Source: Rhodococcus wratislaviensis | GTDB taxonomy: Bacteria > Actinomycetota > Actinomycetes > Mycobacteriales > Mycobacteriaceae | Length of the DNA stretch: 64,000 nt | Direction: 5' to 3' | NCBI RefSeq assembly: GCF_900455735.1 | Contig: NZ_UAUI01000015.1 | Location: forward strand, 1-64,000 | Shown: piece after piece, positions 63,922-64,000 of the stretch | How the letters are laid out: each line of letters starts with the position of its first letter | How positions within the stretch are numbered: the stretch's first letter is position 1 | Translations under genes and position numbers: made by a program | The notes under the pieces: model-generated | Databases searched by the model: none | What the model saw: the letters and a program-made list of their open reading frames with translations, nothing else | What the model was told of the DNA's origin: nothing

Positions 63922-64000
63922 TCAGGGGTCTTCCGGATCGAACAGGGAGGCCTGCGGCTCGTTGACGCGAACCTCGATTCCGCCGGTCACAGCGTCCGGC
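63922..64000 (-). CDS. ruvB: C-terminal end of a probable RuvB (partial)
   Basis: The last 25 codons at the window edge read GGIEVRVNEPQASLFDPEDP and a stop at 63922-63924. From gene order (in mycobacteria ruvB lies just upstream of yajC, with a few genes between) and from the way actinobacterial RuvB chains end, this is probably the Holliday-junction helicase RuvB. No ATPase motif is in the window, so the name rests on context. Confidence 0.5.
   Translation of the reverse strand, partial: PDAVTGGIEVRVNEPQASLFDPEDP

Noticed and set aside
1..64000. tRNA or rRNA genes
   Set aside because: I looked for the T-loop GGTTCRANNCC pattern with a matching acceptor stem and for rRNA-like conserved blocks and saw none; a covariance-model scan would be decisive.

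Overview
The window looks like a chromosomal segment of a high-GC mycolic-acid actinomycete, most likely Rhodococcus. The right end carries the conserved order hisS, glyoxalase II-like hydrolase, ppiB, rel, apt, solute-binding lipoprotein, secF, secD, yajC and the end of a probable ruvB, as in the mycobacterial Rv2580c-Rv2592c region. The rest is accessory: TetR-controlled catabolic genes, a DUF1989 operon and many gene remnants.

Layout. 0-1 kb: an FAD monooxygenase (cut by the window edge) divergent from a TetR regulator. 1.5-4.7 kb: small secreted or cytoplasmic proteins and a decayed small-gene cassette with homopolymer frameshifts. 4.7-12.5 kb: an aromatic meta-cleavage type operon (extradiol dioxygenase, FAH-family hydrolase, AMP ligase, DoxX protein, FAD hydroxylase) preceded by palindromic operators and by two tetR copies, one truncated. 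12.7-14 kb: an acyl-lipid desaturase with a compound palindromic operator at its start. 14-16 kb: gene-poor, with MFS and RNase II/R-like remnants.

16-27 kb: a probable terpenoid or alicyclic catabolic cluster. It has a flavin reductase, a luciferase-like monooxygenase, a diverged RibB-like protein, a carveol-dehydrogenase-like SDR, a second SDR with an enlarged cofactor loop, an aldehyde dehydrogenase and four NTF2/SnoaL-fold proteins. Four promoters share the palindrome AACTGA-N2-TCAGTT, and no regulator gene is adjacent. This is the best candidate for an undescribed system. It is bordered by remnants of an RbsC-type permease, an alcohol dehydrogenase, an old-yellow-enzyme-like reductase and an IS21 istB.

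27-43 kb: further copies of the small-gene cassette, a secreted GH43-like protein, a carboxylesterase/TetR pair, a succinate-semialdehyde-type dehydrogenase, a beta-lactamase-like lipoprotein, an ABCG-type transporter, an HD-GYP-LuxR fusion, an NAD(P)-dependent reductase, and an ArsR-SRPBCC-DHFR-like trio.

43-49 kb: an APC permease, two DUF1989 proteins and a carboxyltransferase-only urea/guanidine-carboxylase-like protein, with a divergent TetR. The DUF1989 and carboxyltransferase pieces match guanidine (formerly urea) carboxylase operons, but the biotin carboxylase, biotin carrier and hydrolase are not here. 49-51 kb: an EspC/EspA-like type VII secretion substrate pair. 51-64 kb: the housekeeping block, with two tandem extracytoplasmic cyclophilins and a large bidirectional terminator.

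Many genes overlap by four bases (ATGA or GTGA), so the operons are translationally coupled. High GC produces long antisense open frames, which I have left out.
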